Shown here piece after piece: positions 17,877 through 27,076 of a DNA stretch of 64,000 bases. The stretch is from NCBI RefSeq assembly GCF_042687825.1, contig NZ_JBHUQE010000008.1:62001-126000 (forward strand), read 5' to 3'. The notes beneath the pieces were generated by a model. That model worked only from the letters and a program-made list of their open reading frames with translations, had not been told where the DNA came from and did not search any database. Source of the DNA: Sedimentitalea sp042687825 (GTDB lineage: Bacteria > Pseudomonadota > Alphaproteobacteria > Rhodobacterales > Rhodobacteraceae). Numbering within the stretch: position 1 is the first letter of the stretch; every line of letters starts with the position of its first letter. A program made the position numbers and the translations under genes.

Positions 17877-18901
17877 AACTGGGCACCCGCGACGCCGACG
17901 CCTTTTTCGCCAAGCCGCGCACCGATTGTGCCGGTTTGCTGATCTATGGCGCCGACGGCATGCGGGTGGCCCTGAAACGTCAGCAGGTGATTGCCGCGCT
18001 GCTGGGGCCGGGCGCGACCGAGGAAATGCGCCTGACCCGGGTGCCCGGCGCCGATCTGCGCCGCGATCCGGCGCTGTTGCTGGACGCGGTCAAGGCGGTC
18101 GGGTTCTTTCCCGGCCCCCGCGCCGCGCTGGTGGACGAAGCCACCGACGCCGCCGCCCCGGCCGTGCAGGCCGCGCTGCAGGACTGGCAGCCGGGGGACG
18201 CACAGATCGTGGTCACCGCCGGCGCGCTCAAGCCCAGTTCGAAACTGCGCAAGATGTTCGAAGCCCACAAGAACGCCTTTGCCGCCGGCCTGTATGACAC
18301 CCCGCCCGGCCGGGCCGAGATCGAACGCATTCTGGCCGAGGCCGGGCTGAACGGTGTGCCCGCCGAGGCGATGACGGCGCTGACCGAACTGGCCAACACG
18401 CTGGGACCGGGCGCCTTTGCCCGGACGGTGGAAAAGCTGGCGCTGTACAAACATGGTGATGACAATCCGTTGGGCCTGGACGATATCGCCGCCTGCGCGC
18501 CGCAATCGACCGAGGCCGCACAGGACGATCTGCTGAACGTGGTCGCCGAGTCGCGCGTCGCCGAGATCGGCCCGCTGATCCGCCGGCTGCAGTCGCAGGG
18601 CACCAATGCCGTCAGCCTGTGCATCGGCGCAACCCGGCATTTTCGCACGCTCTATACCGTCGCCTCGGCGCCTGGCGGTGCGGCAGCGGGGGTGGGCCGC
18701 CTGCGGCCACCGCTATATGGCCCGCGCCGTGACCGGGTGCTGCGCCAGGCCGGAACCTGGGGCGCGGACCGGCTGGAAACCGCGCTGACGGTGTTGACCG
18801 ACACCGACCTGCAGCTGCGCTCGGCCGGGCAGACCGCGCCGGCGATGGCGGTTGTCGAAAGGGCGCTGATTCGGTTGGCGATGCTCGGCCAGCCGCGCTG
18901 A
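17873..18901 (+). CDS. holA: DNA polymerase III delta subunit
   Basis: Clamp-loader delta subunit of 342 residues that opens the beta clamp. Visible family elements are LIYGADGMRV near residue 22, a degenerate AAA+ domain without a Walker A motif, FFPGPRAALVDEATDA, and the C-terminal helical collar. Its ATG overlaps the lptE stop (ATGA), so the leuS-lptE-holA set is translationally coupled. Confidence 0.93.
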   Translation: MKLGTRDADAFFAKPRTDCAGLLIYGADGMRVALKRQQVIAALLGPGATEEMRLTRVPGADLRRDPALLLDAVKAVGFFPGPRAALVDEATDAAAPAVQAALQDWQPGDAQIVVTAGALKPSSKLRKMFEAHKNAFAAGLYDTPPGRAEIERILAEAGLNGVPAEAMTALTELANTLGPGAFARTVEKLALYKHGDDNPLGLDDIAACAPQSTEAAQDDLLNVVAESRVAEIGPLIRRLQSQGTNAVSLCIGATRHFRTLYTVASAPGGAAAGVGRLRPPLYGPRRDRVLRQAGTWGADRLETALTVLTDTDLQLRSAGQTAPAMAVVERALIRLAMLGQPR

Positions 18902-18966
18902 TCGCCCCTTGACCTGCGGCATCAGAACGGCACTTTTGCGACAGCCGCGCAATTGGGAGACACCGC

Positions 18967-19560
18967 ATGTACACGGTCTATGGAAGCATCCCCAGCAGAG
19001 CGTTTCGCGTTCTCTGGATGCTCGAAGAACTGGGCGAGCCCTATGAATTCGTCCAGGCCGGGCCGCGCAGCCAGGCGGTGTTGGCGCTGAACCCGTCGGG
19101 CAAGGTGCCGGTGCTGCTGGATGGCGATGCGGTGCTGACCGATTCCACCGCGATCCTGACCTATCTGGCGGACCGGCACGGCAAGCTGACCCATGCCGCC
19201 GGCAGTCTGGAACGGGCGCGTCAGGATGCGCTGACCCACACCCTGCTGGACGAGTTCGATGCGCTGGTGTGGACCGCGGCGCGGCACGGGTTCGTCCTGC
19301 CCGAGGAACACCGCGTACCGGCGGTGAAACCCAGCCTGAAATGGGAGTTTGCCCGCAATCTCGAACGCCTGGCCGAGCGCCTTGAGGGACCGTTCCTGCA
19401 GGGCGAGGTGATGACGGTTGCCGACATCATCGCCACCCATTGCCTGAACTGGGCCTATGGCGCCAAGTTCCCACTCGAAAACAAGAAAATGGCCGACTAT
19501 GCCAGCGCCATGCGGGCGCGCCCCGCATTCAAGCGGGTGCGGGCGCTGGCTCAGGACTGA
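18967..19560 (+). CDS. Glutathione S-transferase family protein
   Basis: Cytosolic GST-fold protein of 197 residues. The N-terminal thioredoxin-like domain has YGSIPSRAFRVLWMLEELG with a Ser in the catalytic region, cis-Pro in GKVPVLLDGD and the glutathione-binding LTDSTAILTYL. The C-terminal domain is helical and ends RARPAFKRVRAL. The substrate is unknown. The last 10 nt overlap the convergent flavoprotein gene. Confidence 0.9.
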   Translation: MYTVYGSIPSRAFRVLWMLEELGEPYEFVQAGPRSQAVLALNPSGKVPVLLDGDAVLTDSTAILTYLADRHGKLTHAAGSLERARQDALTHTLLDEFDALVWTAARHGFVLPEEHRVPAVKPSLKWEFARNLERLAERLEGPFLQGEVMTVADIIATHCLNWAYGAKFPLENKKMADYASAMRARPAFKRVRALAQD

Positions 19561-20750
19561 ACGCGTCCCAGGGCCCGTTCCGCCGCCGCCCGCCCGGCCC
19601 AGCGTCCGGTGGCCAGGCAGGCAGTCAGCAGGTAGCCGCCGGTCGGGGCCTCCCAATCCAGCATTTCACCGGCGCAGAACATGCCGGGAACGGCGCGCAG
19701 CATCAACCCGTCATCCAGCGCTGCGCGCGTCACACCGCCGGCGCTGGAAATCGCCTCGTCCATCGGCCGCAAACCGCCATGGCGGATCGGCAGCGCCTTG
19801 ATCAGTCGCGCCAGCCCGGCGGTATCGGCGGGCAGCGGGCGACCGAATTCCTGCAGCAGCGCCTGCCGCGCCGGATCCAGCTTCAGAACCCGGCGCAGAT
19901 GGTTTGACAGGCTGGTCTTGCCACGGGACCGGGCCAGACGCGCGATCACATCGGTAGTGGACAGATCGGGGGTCAGATCCAGCGTCAGCGCCGCCCCCTG
20001 ACGCACCGCCTTGCAGACGGCATAGATGCCGCCGCCCTCCAGCCCGCGCCGGGATATCACCGCTTCGCCGCGCGACCGCTGATCGCCCGCTGACAGCGCG
20101 ATGCCTTTCAGCGGTTGGCCCAGTACCGGTTGCATGTGCGGCGACCAATCCACCCGCAGCCCGGCATTGGCGGGCGCAAAGGGGGCCAGTTTCACACCGC
20201 GCTCGGCCAGCAGCCCGGCCCAGGCCCCGTCCGAGCCCAGCCGCGCCCAGCTGGCACCGCCCAGGGCCAGCACCGTGGTATCCGGCTGGCAGGTAACCGG
20301 CCCCTCGGGCGTGTCAAAGCACAGCGCGTTCTGCGGCGTCCAGCCGGTCCAGCGCCAGCGGATGTGGCGCACAACGCCCAACCCGTCCAGCCGCGCCAGC
20401 CAGGCGCGCAGCAGCGGGCTGGCCTTCATCGCGCGGGGAAACACCCGCCCGGTGCTGCCGGTGAACAGCGCCTGCCCCAGGCCCCGCGCCCAATCCTGTA
20501 CCGCCGCGGCGTCGAATTCCGCCAGGATCGGCGCCAACCAGTCCGCCGCCTCGTCATAGGCGGTCAGGAACCGGTCGGCGGGTTCATCCTTGGTCAGATT
20601 CAACCCGGATTTCCCTGCCATCAGCAACTTGCGCCCGACCGAGGGCTTGGCCTCGGTCAGGGTCACCGCACAGCCGACGCGCGCCAGCTCCTCGGCCGCG
20701 ATCAGCCCGGCGGGGCCGCCGCCGACCACCATCGCCATGGGTCGGCTCAT
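19551..20750 (-). CDS. HI0933/TIGR03862-type flavoprotein
   Basis: FAD-binding oxidoreductase-like protein of 399 residues in the HI0933/YhiN group (TIGR03862 subset). Marks are MVVGGGPAGLIAAEELA at the N-terminus, AGKSGLNLT near residue 47, a central LALGGASWARLGSDG and the C-terminal GMFCAGEMLDWEAPTGGY. No reaction has been assigned to the family. Its ATG overlaps the mscS stop by 4 nt. Confidence 0.88.
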   Translation of the reverse strand: MSRPMAMVVGGGPAGLIAAEELARVGCAVTLTEAKPSVGRKLLMAGKSGLNLTKDEPADRFLTAYDEAADWLAPILAEFDAAAVQDWARGLGQALFTGSTGRVFPRAMKASPLLRAWLARLDGLGVVRHIRWRWTGWTPQNALCFDTPEGPVTCQPDTTVLALGGASWARLGSDGAWAGLLAERGVKLAPFAPANAGLRVDWSPHMQPVLGQPLKGIALSAGDQRSRGEAVISRRGLEGGGIYAVCKAVRQGAALTLDLTPDLSTTDVIARLARSRGKTSLSNHLRRVLKLDPARQALLQEFGRPLPADTAGLARLIKALPIRHGGLRPMDEAISSAGGVTRAALDDGLMLRAVPGMFCAGEMLDWEAPTGGYLLTACLATGRWAGRAAAERALGRVQS

Positions 20751-22075
20751 GCCGCGCTACCCAGCGGCCCGCTCTTCAACGCGACGGCAGGGTGCGGACA
20801 GGGGATTTCGATACCGTTGCCTCTGAGCGCGTTCCACGCCGCGAACAACACCCTGGGCGTGAACTTGTTGCGCCCGTCATCAATGCCGTTGACCCGGCAT
20901 TCGATCGCGATATCCCTGTCGCCGACCCCGCGCAGTTCACGATCCGGGCCGTCCGGCACAAAGGGCGGCCTGGCCACCCTCGCCGCGGTGATGGCGGGAA
21001 CGGTGTTGATATCGGTGCCATTACTGACCGAGAACGGCGCTTCGTGGCGTTTCGCCGAACCGCTGTCGGAAGAGTTCACCACCCGCGTGGTGATGAAATC
21101 CTCGTTCGGGACCACCATCCAGCGCCCGTCAAAGGTTTTCAGGATCGCCACGCGCGCGGACATCTTGACGATGGTGCCGGCCTCGCCGCCATCCCGTTCG
21201 ACATAGTCGCCCACCGTCGCCTGCCGCTTGAGCAGCAGAATCACCCCCGAGATGAAATTCGAGGCGATCTTTTGCAGGCCAAAGCCCAGCCCGGCGCCGA
21301 TCCCGCCACCCAGAACCGCCAGGGTGGACAGGTTCGCGCCCATGATGTTCATCAACAGGATAAAGGCGATGCCATAAAGCGCGATCTCGACAGCCTTGAT
21401 CGCCAGTTCCCGTGTCGCTGGGCGCATTTCCTTTTGTTTACCGATGAAGACACAGGACTGGTCGTTGGACCAGCAGACCAGCCAGACAAGCAGGCTGCCG
21501 GCAATCGCACCGCGCGCCAGAGCCATCAGCGAAAAGCGGATATTGTCCATCCCAGCCGTGGTTTCGGTCAGTTTCAGGCCGACCACATCCAACAGCCCGA
21601 CCGTATAGATCGCCGCGACCGGCAACAGCACGAACCGGCCCATCAGTTTGAGGAACGGTTCGTCTATGATCTCGCGAACCAGAATGCGCGCGGCCAGAAA
21701 AAGGAAAAAGCATTTGCCAAAGGCGATCACCGAACTGCTGTCAAACAACGACCGCACCACGGTTTCGCCGATGCCGGTGAACACATAGGCCAGCAGCGGC
21801 AGAACCAGCGGGACAAAGATCAGAACGAACCGGCTGGCGGTGGCAAACACGTTGCTATGTTCTGCGGGCGGGGTCAGCAGCCGTGTCAGCGCCGGACGCA
21901 GCCTGCGGACCACCAGCACGGCCAGCAGATAGGCGGCGATCAGCAGGGCAAACTGCATCCAGGCCGGCGGACTCAGCCGCCAGGGTCCGGCCAGATCCCA
22001 GACCTGCAGCGCATCACCCGCCGCCTGCTGCGCGATCTGCGGCTGGCTCTCCAAGTCGATTTCATACCCTAACAT
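20747..22075 (-). CDS. MscS-family mechanosensitive channel
   Basis: Small-conductance mechanosensitive channel of 442 residues that releases solutes on osmotic downshift. About five hydrophobic helices are followed by the pore helix segment LAVLGGGIGAGLGFGLQKIA with the Gly/Ala packing typical of MscS TM3. The beta domain follows (VGDYVERDGGEAGTIVKMSARVAI is the expected strand set) and then a C-terminal alpha/beta domain. It is the first gene of a two-gene unit with the flavoprotein. Confidence 0.93.
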   Translation of the reverse strand: MLGYEIDLESQPQIAQQAAGDALQVWDLAGPWRLSPPAWMQFALLIAAYLLAVLVVRRLRPALTRLLTPPAEHSNVFATASRFVLIFVPLVLPLLAYVFTGIGETVVRSLFDSSSVIAFGKCFFLFLAARILVREIIDEPFLKLMGRFVLLPVAAIYTVGLLDVVGLKLTETTAGMDNIRFSLMALARGAIAGSLLVWLVCWSNDQSCVFIGKQKEMRPATRELAIKAVEIALYGIAFILLMNIMGANLSTLAVLGGGIGAGLGFGLQKIASNFISGVILLLKRQATVGDYVERDGGEAGTIVKMSARVAILKTFDGRWMVVPNEDFITTRVVNSSDSGSAKRHEAPFSVSNGTDINTVPAITAARVARPPFVPDGPDRELRGVGDRDIAIECRVNGIDDGRNKFTPRVLFAAWNALRGNGIEIPCPHPAVALKSGPLGSAA

Positions 22076-22376
22076 TGCGACCCGCGTCCCGCCCTTGTCT
22101 CACCCCCGGAACCCTTGCCCAACCGGCCCTGCGGGATCAAGCAGGATGTCCGCGCAAGCCACCGCCCGGCCGGCCGGATGCCGGGGCCAAACGCGGCCGG
22201 TTTTGCGCCACCCGACCGGTCGACATCCGGCGCCAATCCGGAAAAGTTGCACCTTTTTATCGGGAAACGCATTGTTGTCAGATTGTTGCAGCGATAGGAA
22301 AAACTTCGAACCCGTGTCCCAACTGCCGATATCCGGCTGGTCGCAAGACAGGAGCTGCGATAGAGGACGGGTTCAG
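22076..22376. other. Spacer between mscS and tRNA-Leu
   Basis: 301 bp upstream of both the minus-strand mscS and the plus-strand tRNA-Leu. No convincing gene. The part nearest the tRNA is relatively A/T-rich and should hold its promoter, but the hexamers are not clear enough to mark. Confidence 0.45.
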
Positions 22377-22461
22377 GGCCCCTTGGCGGAAGTGGTAGAC
22401 GCAAGGCACTTAAAATGCCTGGCCGCAAGGCGTTCCGGTTCAAGTCCGGAAGGGGCCACCA
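22377..22461 (+). tRNA. tRNA-Leu (UAA)
   Basis: 85 nt including the encoded CCA. The acceptor stem is GGCCCCT / AGGGGCC with discriminator A. The anticodon stem AGGCA / TGCCT encloses the loop CTTAAAA, giving anticodon UAA. A long variable arm (GGCCGCAAGGC) marks a class II leucine or serine tRNA, and the T-arm is GGTTCAAGTCC. It reads UUA/UUG, which are rare codons in this G+C-rich genome. Confidence 0.97.
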
Positions 22462-22463
22462 CA

Positions 22464-22486
22464 CCCGCCCGGCGCAACCGGGCGGG
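22464..22486 (+). terminator. Strong hairpin after tRNA-Leu without a T-tract
   Basis: Perfect 9-bp stem CCCGCCCGG / CCGGGCGGG with a 5-nt loop, starting 2 nt after the CCA end. There is no U-run in either direction, so it may instead be a processing or Rho-linked signal. The convergent crotonase gene ends 18 nt further on. Confidence 0.5.
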
Positions 22487-22504
22487 CGAAAACCGGAAAC
22501 TTTC

Positions 22505-23125
22505 CTAGGCGATCTGCTTGCCGCAAAGGCGGGCGATGCCCGCCGCCACTTCGGGTCTGGCGGCACAGGAATCCGCAGTCAGGGCGCGCGCCGTGTCGAT
22601 CAGGTCTTCGGGCGGCACGATCCGGTCGATCAGGCCAAAGCCATGCGCCTCGTCCGCCGTGATCTTTTGCCCGGCCATCAGGATCAGCTTGGTGCGGGCC
22701 GGACCGATCAGCGCCGCCATCCGCGCCGGATCCGACGGTTGCGGCAGAAAGCCCAGCTTCATCACCGGGTAGAAGAACTTGGCTGTCGGCACCGCGATGC
22801 GCAGATCACAAGCCAGCGCCATACCCATGGCGCCGCCCGCCAGCGTGCCGTTCAGCGCCGCCACGGTCAGGCAGGGCAGCCCGGCAATTGCGCCGGACAG
22901 GCGCTCCCACAGGTCCGACTTGGCCAAACCGGCCCGGGCCTCGTCCAGATCGGCACCGGCGCTGAAGACCTTGCCAGCGCCGGTCAGGATCAGCGCCCGC
23001 GCCTGGTGCGCCGATTCGGCGATCTCGGCCAGGTCGCGCAGCATCGCGGCGGTCAGAGAATTGGCCTTGTCGGGCCGGTTCAGCGTGACGGTCCACAGCC
23101 CGTCATTCTTGCTCAGATCGATCAT
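22505..23125 (-). CDS. Crotonase-fold protein lacking hydratase glutamates
   Basis: Enoyl-CoA hydratase/isomerase superfamily protein of 206 residues, about 50 shorter than usual. CoA-binding and oxyanion-hole segments are present (VFSAGADLDEA and GGAMGMALACDLRIA). The two catalytic Glu of classical hydratases are replaced: the first position is Gly in GAMGM and the second is Val in YPVMKLG. Another crotonase reaction or a CoA-binding role is more likely than hydration. The ATG at 23125 overlaps the SDR stop by 4 nt, so the SDR and this protein are coupled. Confidence 0.82.
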   Translation of the reverse strand: MIDLSKNDGLWTVTLNRPDKANSLTAAMLRDLAEIAESAHQARALILTGAGKVFSAGADLDEARAGLAKSDLWERLSGAIAGLPCLTVAALNGTLAGGAMGMALACDLRIAVPTAKFFYPVMKLGFLPQPSDPARMAALIGPARTKLILMAGQKITADEAHGFGLIDRIVPPEDLIDTARALTADSCAARPEVAAGIARLCGKQIA

Positions 23126-23871
23126 GTCAGTCCTATCATCTTGCGAATGTCGTCGTCGCGCAGCGAAATTTCGGTGCCCACATACGGATCGGCGGCGGGC
23201 GCACACATCCACAGCAACGCCCGGGCCGGCCAGTCGGCGGGGATGTGGTCGGACCAGTCCAGCTGGCTGACCGGATTGACGCCGCTGGCCTTGATCTCGC
23301 GCTGCATCTGCGTGGCCACGGTGCCCGGCGACAGGCCCATCGCCCGGATACCCTTGCCACGGTTTTCTTTGTCGACGCAGGCGGTCAGCATCGCCGCTCC
23401 CGCCTTGGAGGCGCAGTAATGGCTCCAGGCCTCGACCGGGCCATGCGCGGCCCCGGAACTGACTGTCAGGATGCTGCCGCCACCGGCCGCGATCATCACC
23501 GGCAGGGCGGCGCGCATGCCGTGAAACACGCCCTTGAGGTTGATGTCGATGACCCGGCCCCAGGCGGCGGGATCGGCGTCGGCCAGATGCGAAATCGGTT
23601 CGATCACCCCGGCATTGCCGATCAGCACGTCCAGCCCGCCGAAATGCTGCACGCAGGCCTGTACGGCCGCCTCTGCCTGCGCGTAGTCGCTGACATCACA
23701 GTTCACGCCAATGGCTCGCTGGCCCAGATCTTCGGCCAGCGCCTGCACCTTGTTGACGCTGCGCGCCGCCAGGGCGACATTGGCCCCGGCCAAGGCGAAG
23801 ACCCGCGCCGCCTCGGCACCGATTCCCCGGCTGGCCCCGGTGATCAGCACCGTTTTGCCCGTCATTTGCAT
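23122..23871 (-). CDS. Short-chain dehydrogenase/reductase
   Basis: NAD(P)-dependent SDR of 249 residues. The cofactor loop is TGASRGIGAEAA near residue 12, NAG is in LIGNAGVIEP, and the catalytic Ser and YxxxK are in TVSSGAAHG and YCASKAG. Upstream in-frame GTG and downstream ATG alternatives exist; the ATG at 23871 has GAGAGGG at 7-nt spacing and was chosen. The substrate is unknown; coupling to a crotonase-fold gene suggests an acyl-CoA or related carbonyl substrate. Confidence 0.88.
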   Translation of the reverse strand: MQMTGKTVLITGASRGIGAEAARVFALAGANVALAARSVNKVQALAEDLGQRAIGVNCDVSDYAQAEAAVQACVQHFGGLDVLIGNAGVIEPISHLADADPAAWGRVIDINLKGVFHGMRAALPVMIAAGGGSILTVSSGAAHGPVEAWSHYCASKAGAAMLTACVDKENRGKGIRAMGLSPGTVATQMQREIKASGVNPVSQLDWSDHIPADWPARALLWMCAPAADPYVGTEISLRDDDIRKMIGLT

Positions 23872-23996
23872 GCGCACGCCCTCTCGCTGTGTTGTGCCCG
23901 CCCGTGGTAATGCCGCGAATTGAGCGGGTCCACCCCTTGACGCCCGAACGCCAAGCGCAGAGCATGCGGCGCGAGTATCTCAGGAAAGGGTCGCCC

Positions 23997-25523
23997 ATGA
24001 CCAAGTATTTCGCGCGCGGCGCCGTTGCCACGCTTGTCATTGCCGTTACCGCACAGTCCGCCCAGGCGGACCTGACGGCGCAGGATGTCTGGTCGGACTG
24101 GAAGCAATACCTGACCTCGGCAGGCTATGCGGTCAGCGGCAACGAGCAGGACACCGGCAGCGGGCTGACCGTGCAGAATCTGGCCCTGACGATGCCGATG
24201 CCCGAGGAGACCGGCAGTTTCGCGGTCAATATCGACAATCTGACCTTTACCGAGAACGGCGATGGCTCGGTCAGCATCCGGTTCCCCGACAGCATTCCGA
24301 TGAGTTTCGAAGGCTCGGATGACGGCGAGGATCCGGTTTCTGGCGTCCTGACCTACAGCCAGACCGGCAGCAACATGACAGCGTCGGGAACACCCGAGGA
24401 CGTGGTCTATGCCTACGCCGCCGACAAGGTGGCGCTGAACCTGACTTCGCTGGTGGTCGATGGCCAGCCGGTACCGGACTCGGTGGCGCGGATGTCGGTC
24501 GAACTGAACGAGGTGGCCAGCGACACCCACATGACCGTGGAGGCTCAGCGCAGCTATACTCAGTCGATGTCCGCCGCCACGCTGACCTATGACATGGCTT
24601 TTGACGATCCGGAATCGGACGACAAGGGCACCTTTGCCGGCGCGATCCAGGATATCGGCTTTCAGGGCAGCGGCGCGATTCCGCTGGAGATGGACCCGGC
24701 CGATTTCAACAGGATGCTGCAAGACGGCTTTGCCATGGACGGCGCCTTTACCTACGGCGCCGGGAAATCCGATATCCAGGGTGTCGGCGACGGCCAGCCC
24801 TTTGCCTTTGGCAGCAGTTCGCAGGGCGGCAGGATCGCGATCAAGATGGATGCCGCGCAGATCGCCTATGACGTTCAGCAGAAACAGACCGCACTGACCC
24901 TTTCGGGGGCGGAACTGCCATTTCCGGTGGCCCTGAACGCCGCGCTGACGGCCTTTCAGCTCAGCATACCCGTGGCCAAGTCCGATGCCGAACAGGATTT
25001 TGCCATGGGCTTGAACCTGTCGGATTTCACCATGTCCGACATGTTGTGGTCGATGTTCGACCCGGCCGCGCAACTGCCCCGCGATCCGGCCACGGTGGCG
25101 CTGGACCTGACCGGGCGGGCCAAGGTGCTGTTCGATTTCCTCGACCCGGCGGTGGCTGCCACGCTGGAGCAAAGCGGCGAGACTCCGGTGGAACTGAGCG
25201 CGCTGACGATCAACAAACTGTTGGTGTCTCTGGTAGGGGCAAGACTGTCGGGCACGGGCGACTTTACCTTTGACAATACCGATCTGGAAACCTTTGACGG
25301 CATGCCCCGGCCCACCGGCCATGTCGATCTGGAACTGGTCGGCGCCAACGGCCTGCTGGACAAGTTGATCGCCATGGGCATGGTCGGCGACGACGAGGCG
25401 ATGGGCGCGCGGATGATGATGGGCATGCTGGCCGTTCCGGGCAGCGAACCGGATACGTTGAACTCCAAGCTGGAGATCAACGATCAGGGTCATATCCTGG
25501 CCAACGGGCAGCGCATCCAGTAA
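23997..25523 (+). CDS. DUF2125 domain protein, exported
   Basis: Protein of 508 residues with a signal peptide (about residues 1-25, ending QSAQA) and long beta-rich, Asp/Thr/Ser-rich repeats resembling DUF2125. It has no cysteine and is acidic, consistent with a periplasmic or outer-membrane-associated protein. Function is unknown; a role in envelope lipid or protein handling would be a guess. The ATG at 23997 has AGGAAAGGG upstream. It is followed by a strong terminator, so it is monocistronic. Confidence 0.8.
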   Translation: MTKYFARGAVATLVIAVTAQSAQADLTAQDVWSDWKQYLTSAGYAVSGNEQDTGSGLTVQNLALTMPMPEETGSFAVNIDNLTFTENGDGSVSIRFPDSIPMSFEGSDDGEDPVSGVLTYSQTGSNMTASGTPEDVVYAYAADKVALNLTSLVVDGQPVPDSVARMSVELNEVASDTHMTVEAQRSYTQSMSAATLTYDMAFDDPESDDKGTFAGAIQDIGFQGSGAIPLEMDPADFNRMLQDGFAMDGAFTYGAGKSDIQGVGDGQPFAFGSSSQGGRIAIKMDAAQIAYDVQQKQTALTLSGAELPFPVALNAALTAFQLSIPVAKSDAEQDFAMGLNLSDFTMSDMLWSMFDPAAQLPRDPATVALDLTGRAKVLFDFLDPAVAATLEQSGETPVELSALTINKLLVSLVGARLSGTGDFTFDNTDLETFDGMPRPTGHVDLELVGANGLLDKLIAMGMVGDDEAMGARMMMGMLAVPGSEPDTLNSKLEINDQGHILANGQRIQ

Positions 25524-25544
25524 CCGCCAGCCGCATCCCGGCCC

Positions 25545-25588
25545 GGCCTTCGCCTGTTGTCTCAGAGACCGGCAGGCGAAGGCCATTT
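25545..25588 (+). terminator. Rho-independent terminator after the DUF2125 gene
   Basis: Perfect 12-bp stem GGCCTTCGCCTG / CAGGCGAAGGCC (arms 25545-25556 and 25573-25584) with a 16-nt loop, followed by ATTTTC. It starts 21 nt after the stop codon. Confidence 0.8.
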
Positions 25589-25729
25589 TCACGCGGCCCT
25601 GTCGGACCGGGGCGCGTTGAAATGCCGGTTGCGCTCCGGGCCGGAATCCGACCGGGCCTTGCGGTGCCGGGTCGTGGCGGTTACCTGCTGACCAGATGTT
25701 GGCCTTGCTCAGTTCCGGAAAGACTCCGC

Positions 25730-27076
25730 ATGACACAATCGCTTGAAACCCTGGGGGCGGCGCTGCTTGATGCGGCCCGGCGCGCCGGTGCCGACTCGGC
25801 CGATACACTGGTCATGCAGGGCACGTCGCTGTCCATCGACATACGCGGTGGCAAGCTGGAACAGGCCGAGCGCGCCGAGGCCGTCGATCTGGGCCTGCGG
25901 GTCCTGCTGGGGCGGCGCCAGGCCATCGTCTCCTCGTCCGACACCAGCCAGACGACGATCAATGCCATGGCCGAGCGGGCCGTCGCCATGGCACGCGAAG
26001 CGCCGGAGGATCCGTTCACCGGACTGGCTGCACCCGAGCAACTGGCCAGCGACTGGGATGCGGCAGCTCTGGAAATGGCCGATCCTGCACCCGAACCCGC
26101 GCCCGCCGATCTGGAACGCGACGCGCAACGGGCCGAGGCTGCCGGATTGGCGGTGTCCGGCGTGTCGCAGGTGCAATCGGCCAATGCCTCTTATGGCGCG
26201 CATCGGGTGCATCTGGCCGCCAGCAACGGGTTTGCGGGCAGCTATGCGCGCACCAGCCGCTCGATCAGCTGCGTGGCGATCGCCGGCACCGGCACCGGCA
26301 TGGAGCGCGATCATGATGGCGAATCCCGCATCTTTCAGGCTGACCTGCCCGCCGCCGACCAGATCGGCCGCCAGGCCGGCACGCGCGCGGTGCAACGGCT
26401 GAACGCGCGAAAACCCACGACCGGCAGCTTTCCGGTGCTGTTTGACGAACGCGTCTCGGCCTCGCTGGTCGGCCACCTCATGGCGGCGATCAACGGATCG
26501 GCCATCGCCCGCGGCTCGTCCTGGCTGGCGGATAGGTTGGGCCAGCCGGTGCTGCCGGACGGCATGTCGCTGATCGAAGACCCGCATCGCGCGCGCGCCG
26601 CAGGCTCGCGCCCGTTCGACGCCGAAGGCCTGCCGACCCGGCGGCGCGCCATCATAGAGAACGGCATACTGACCGGCTGGACACTGGACCTGTCCAGCGC
26701 CCGCAAGCTGAACATGGCGCCCACCGGAAACGCCGCGCGCGGCGTGTCCTCGCCGCCGTCGCCGGCAAACTGGAATTTGCAATTGACCCAGGGCGATGCC
26801 ACCCGGGACCAGTTGATCGCCGACATGGGCACCGGGTTGCTGGTCACGTCGATGATCGGCAGCACGATCAACCCCAATACCGGCGACTACTCGCGCGGGG
26901 CAGCCGGGTTCTGGGTGCAGAACGGTGAAATCACCTGGCCGGTGAACGAATGTACCATCGCCGGCAACCTGCGCGACATGCTGTGCCGGATCGTACCGGC
27001 GAACGACGCCCGCCCGCACCTGTCGCGGGTCGTGCCGTCCCTGCTGATCGAGGGGATGACCCTTGCCGGCAACTGA
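25730..27076 (+). CDS. pmbA: PmbA/TldD-family metalloprotease subunit
   Basis: 448-residue member of the TldD/PmbA (U62) family. In other bacteria the TldD-TldE pair degrades unfolded peptides and matures modified peptides. The family C-terminus is clear: TGWTLDLSSARKLN, then GTGLLVTSMIGSTINPNTGDYSRGAAGFWV and EGMTLAGN. The metal-binding HExxxH of TldD is not visible, so this is the PmbA/TldE-like partner. Its 3' end overlaps the phosphatase start by 14 nt. Confidence 0.88.
   Translation: MTQSLETLGAALLDAARRAGADSADTLVMQGTSLSIDIRGGKLEQAERAEAVDLGLRVLLGRRQAIVSSSDTSQTTINAMAERAVAMAREAPEDPFTGLAAPEQLASDWDAAALEMADPAPEPAPADLERDAQRAEAAGLAVSGVSQVQSANASYGAHRVHLAASNGFAGSYARTSRSISCVAIAGTGTGMERDHDGESRIFQADLPAADQIGRQAGTRAVQRLNARKPTTGSFPVLFDERVSASLVGHLMAAINGSAIARGSSWLADRLGQPVLPDGMSLIEDPHRARAAGSRPFDAEGLPTRRRAIIENGILTGWTLDLSSARKLNMAPTGNAARGVSSPPSPANWNLQLTQGDATRDQLIADMGTGLLVTSMIGSTINPNTGDYSRGAAGFWVQNGEITWPVNECTIAGNLRDMLCRIVPANDARPHLSRVVPSLLIEGMTLAGN

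Noticed and set aside
23862..25808. 648-codon open frame opposite the DUF2125 gene
   Set aside because: The plus strand has a signal peptide, Shine-Dalgarno and terminator; the antisense frame spans gene ends and gaps with no recognisable domain.
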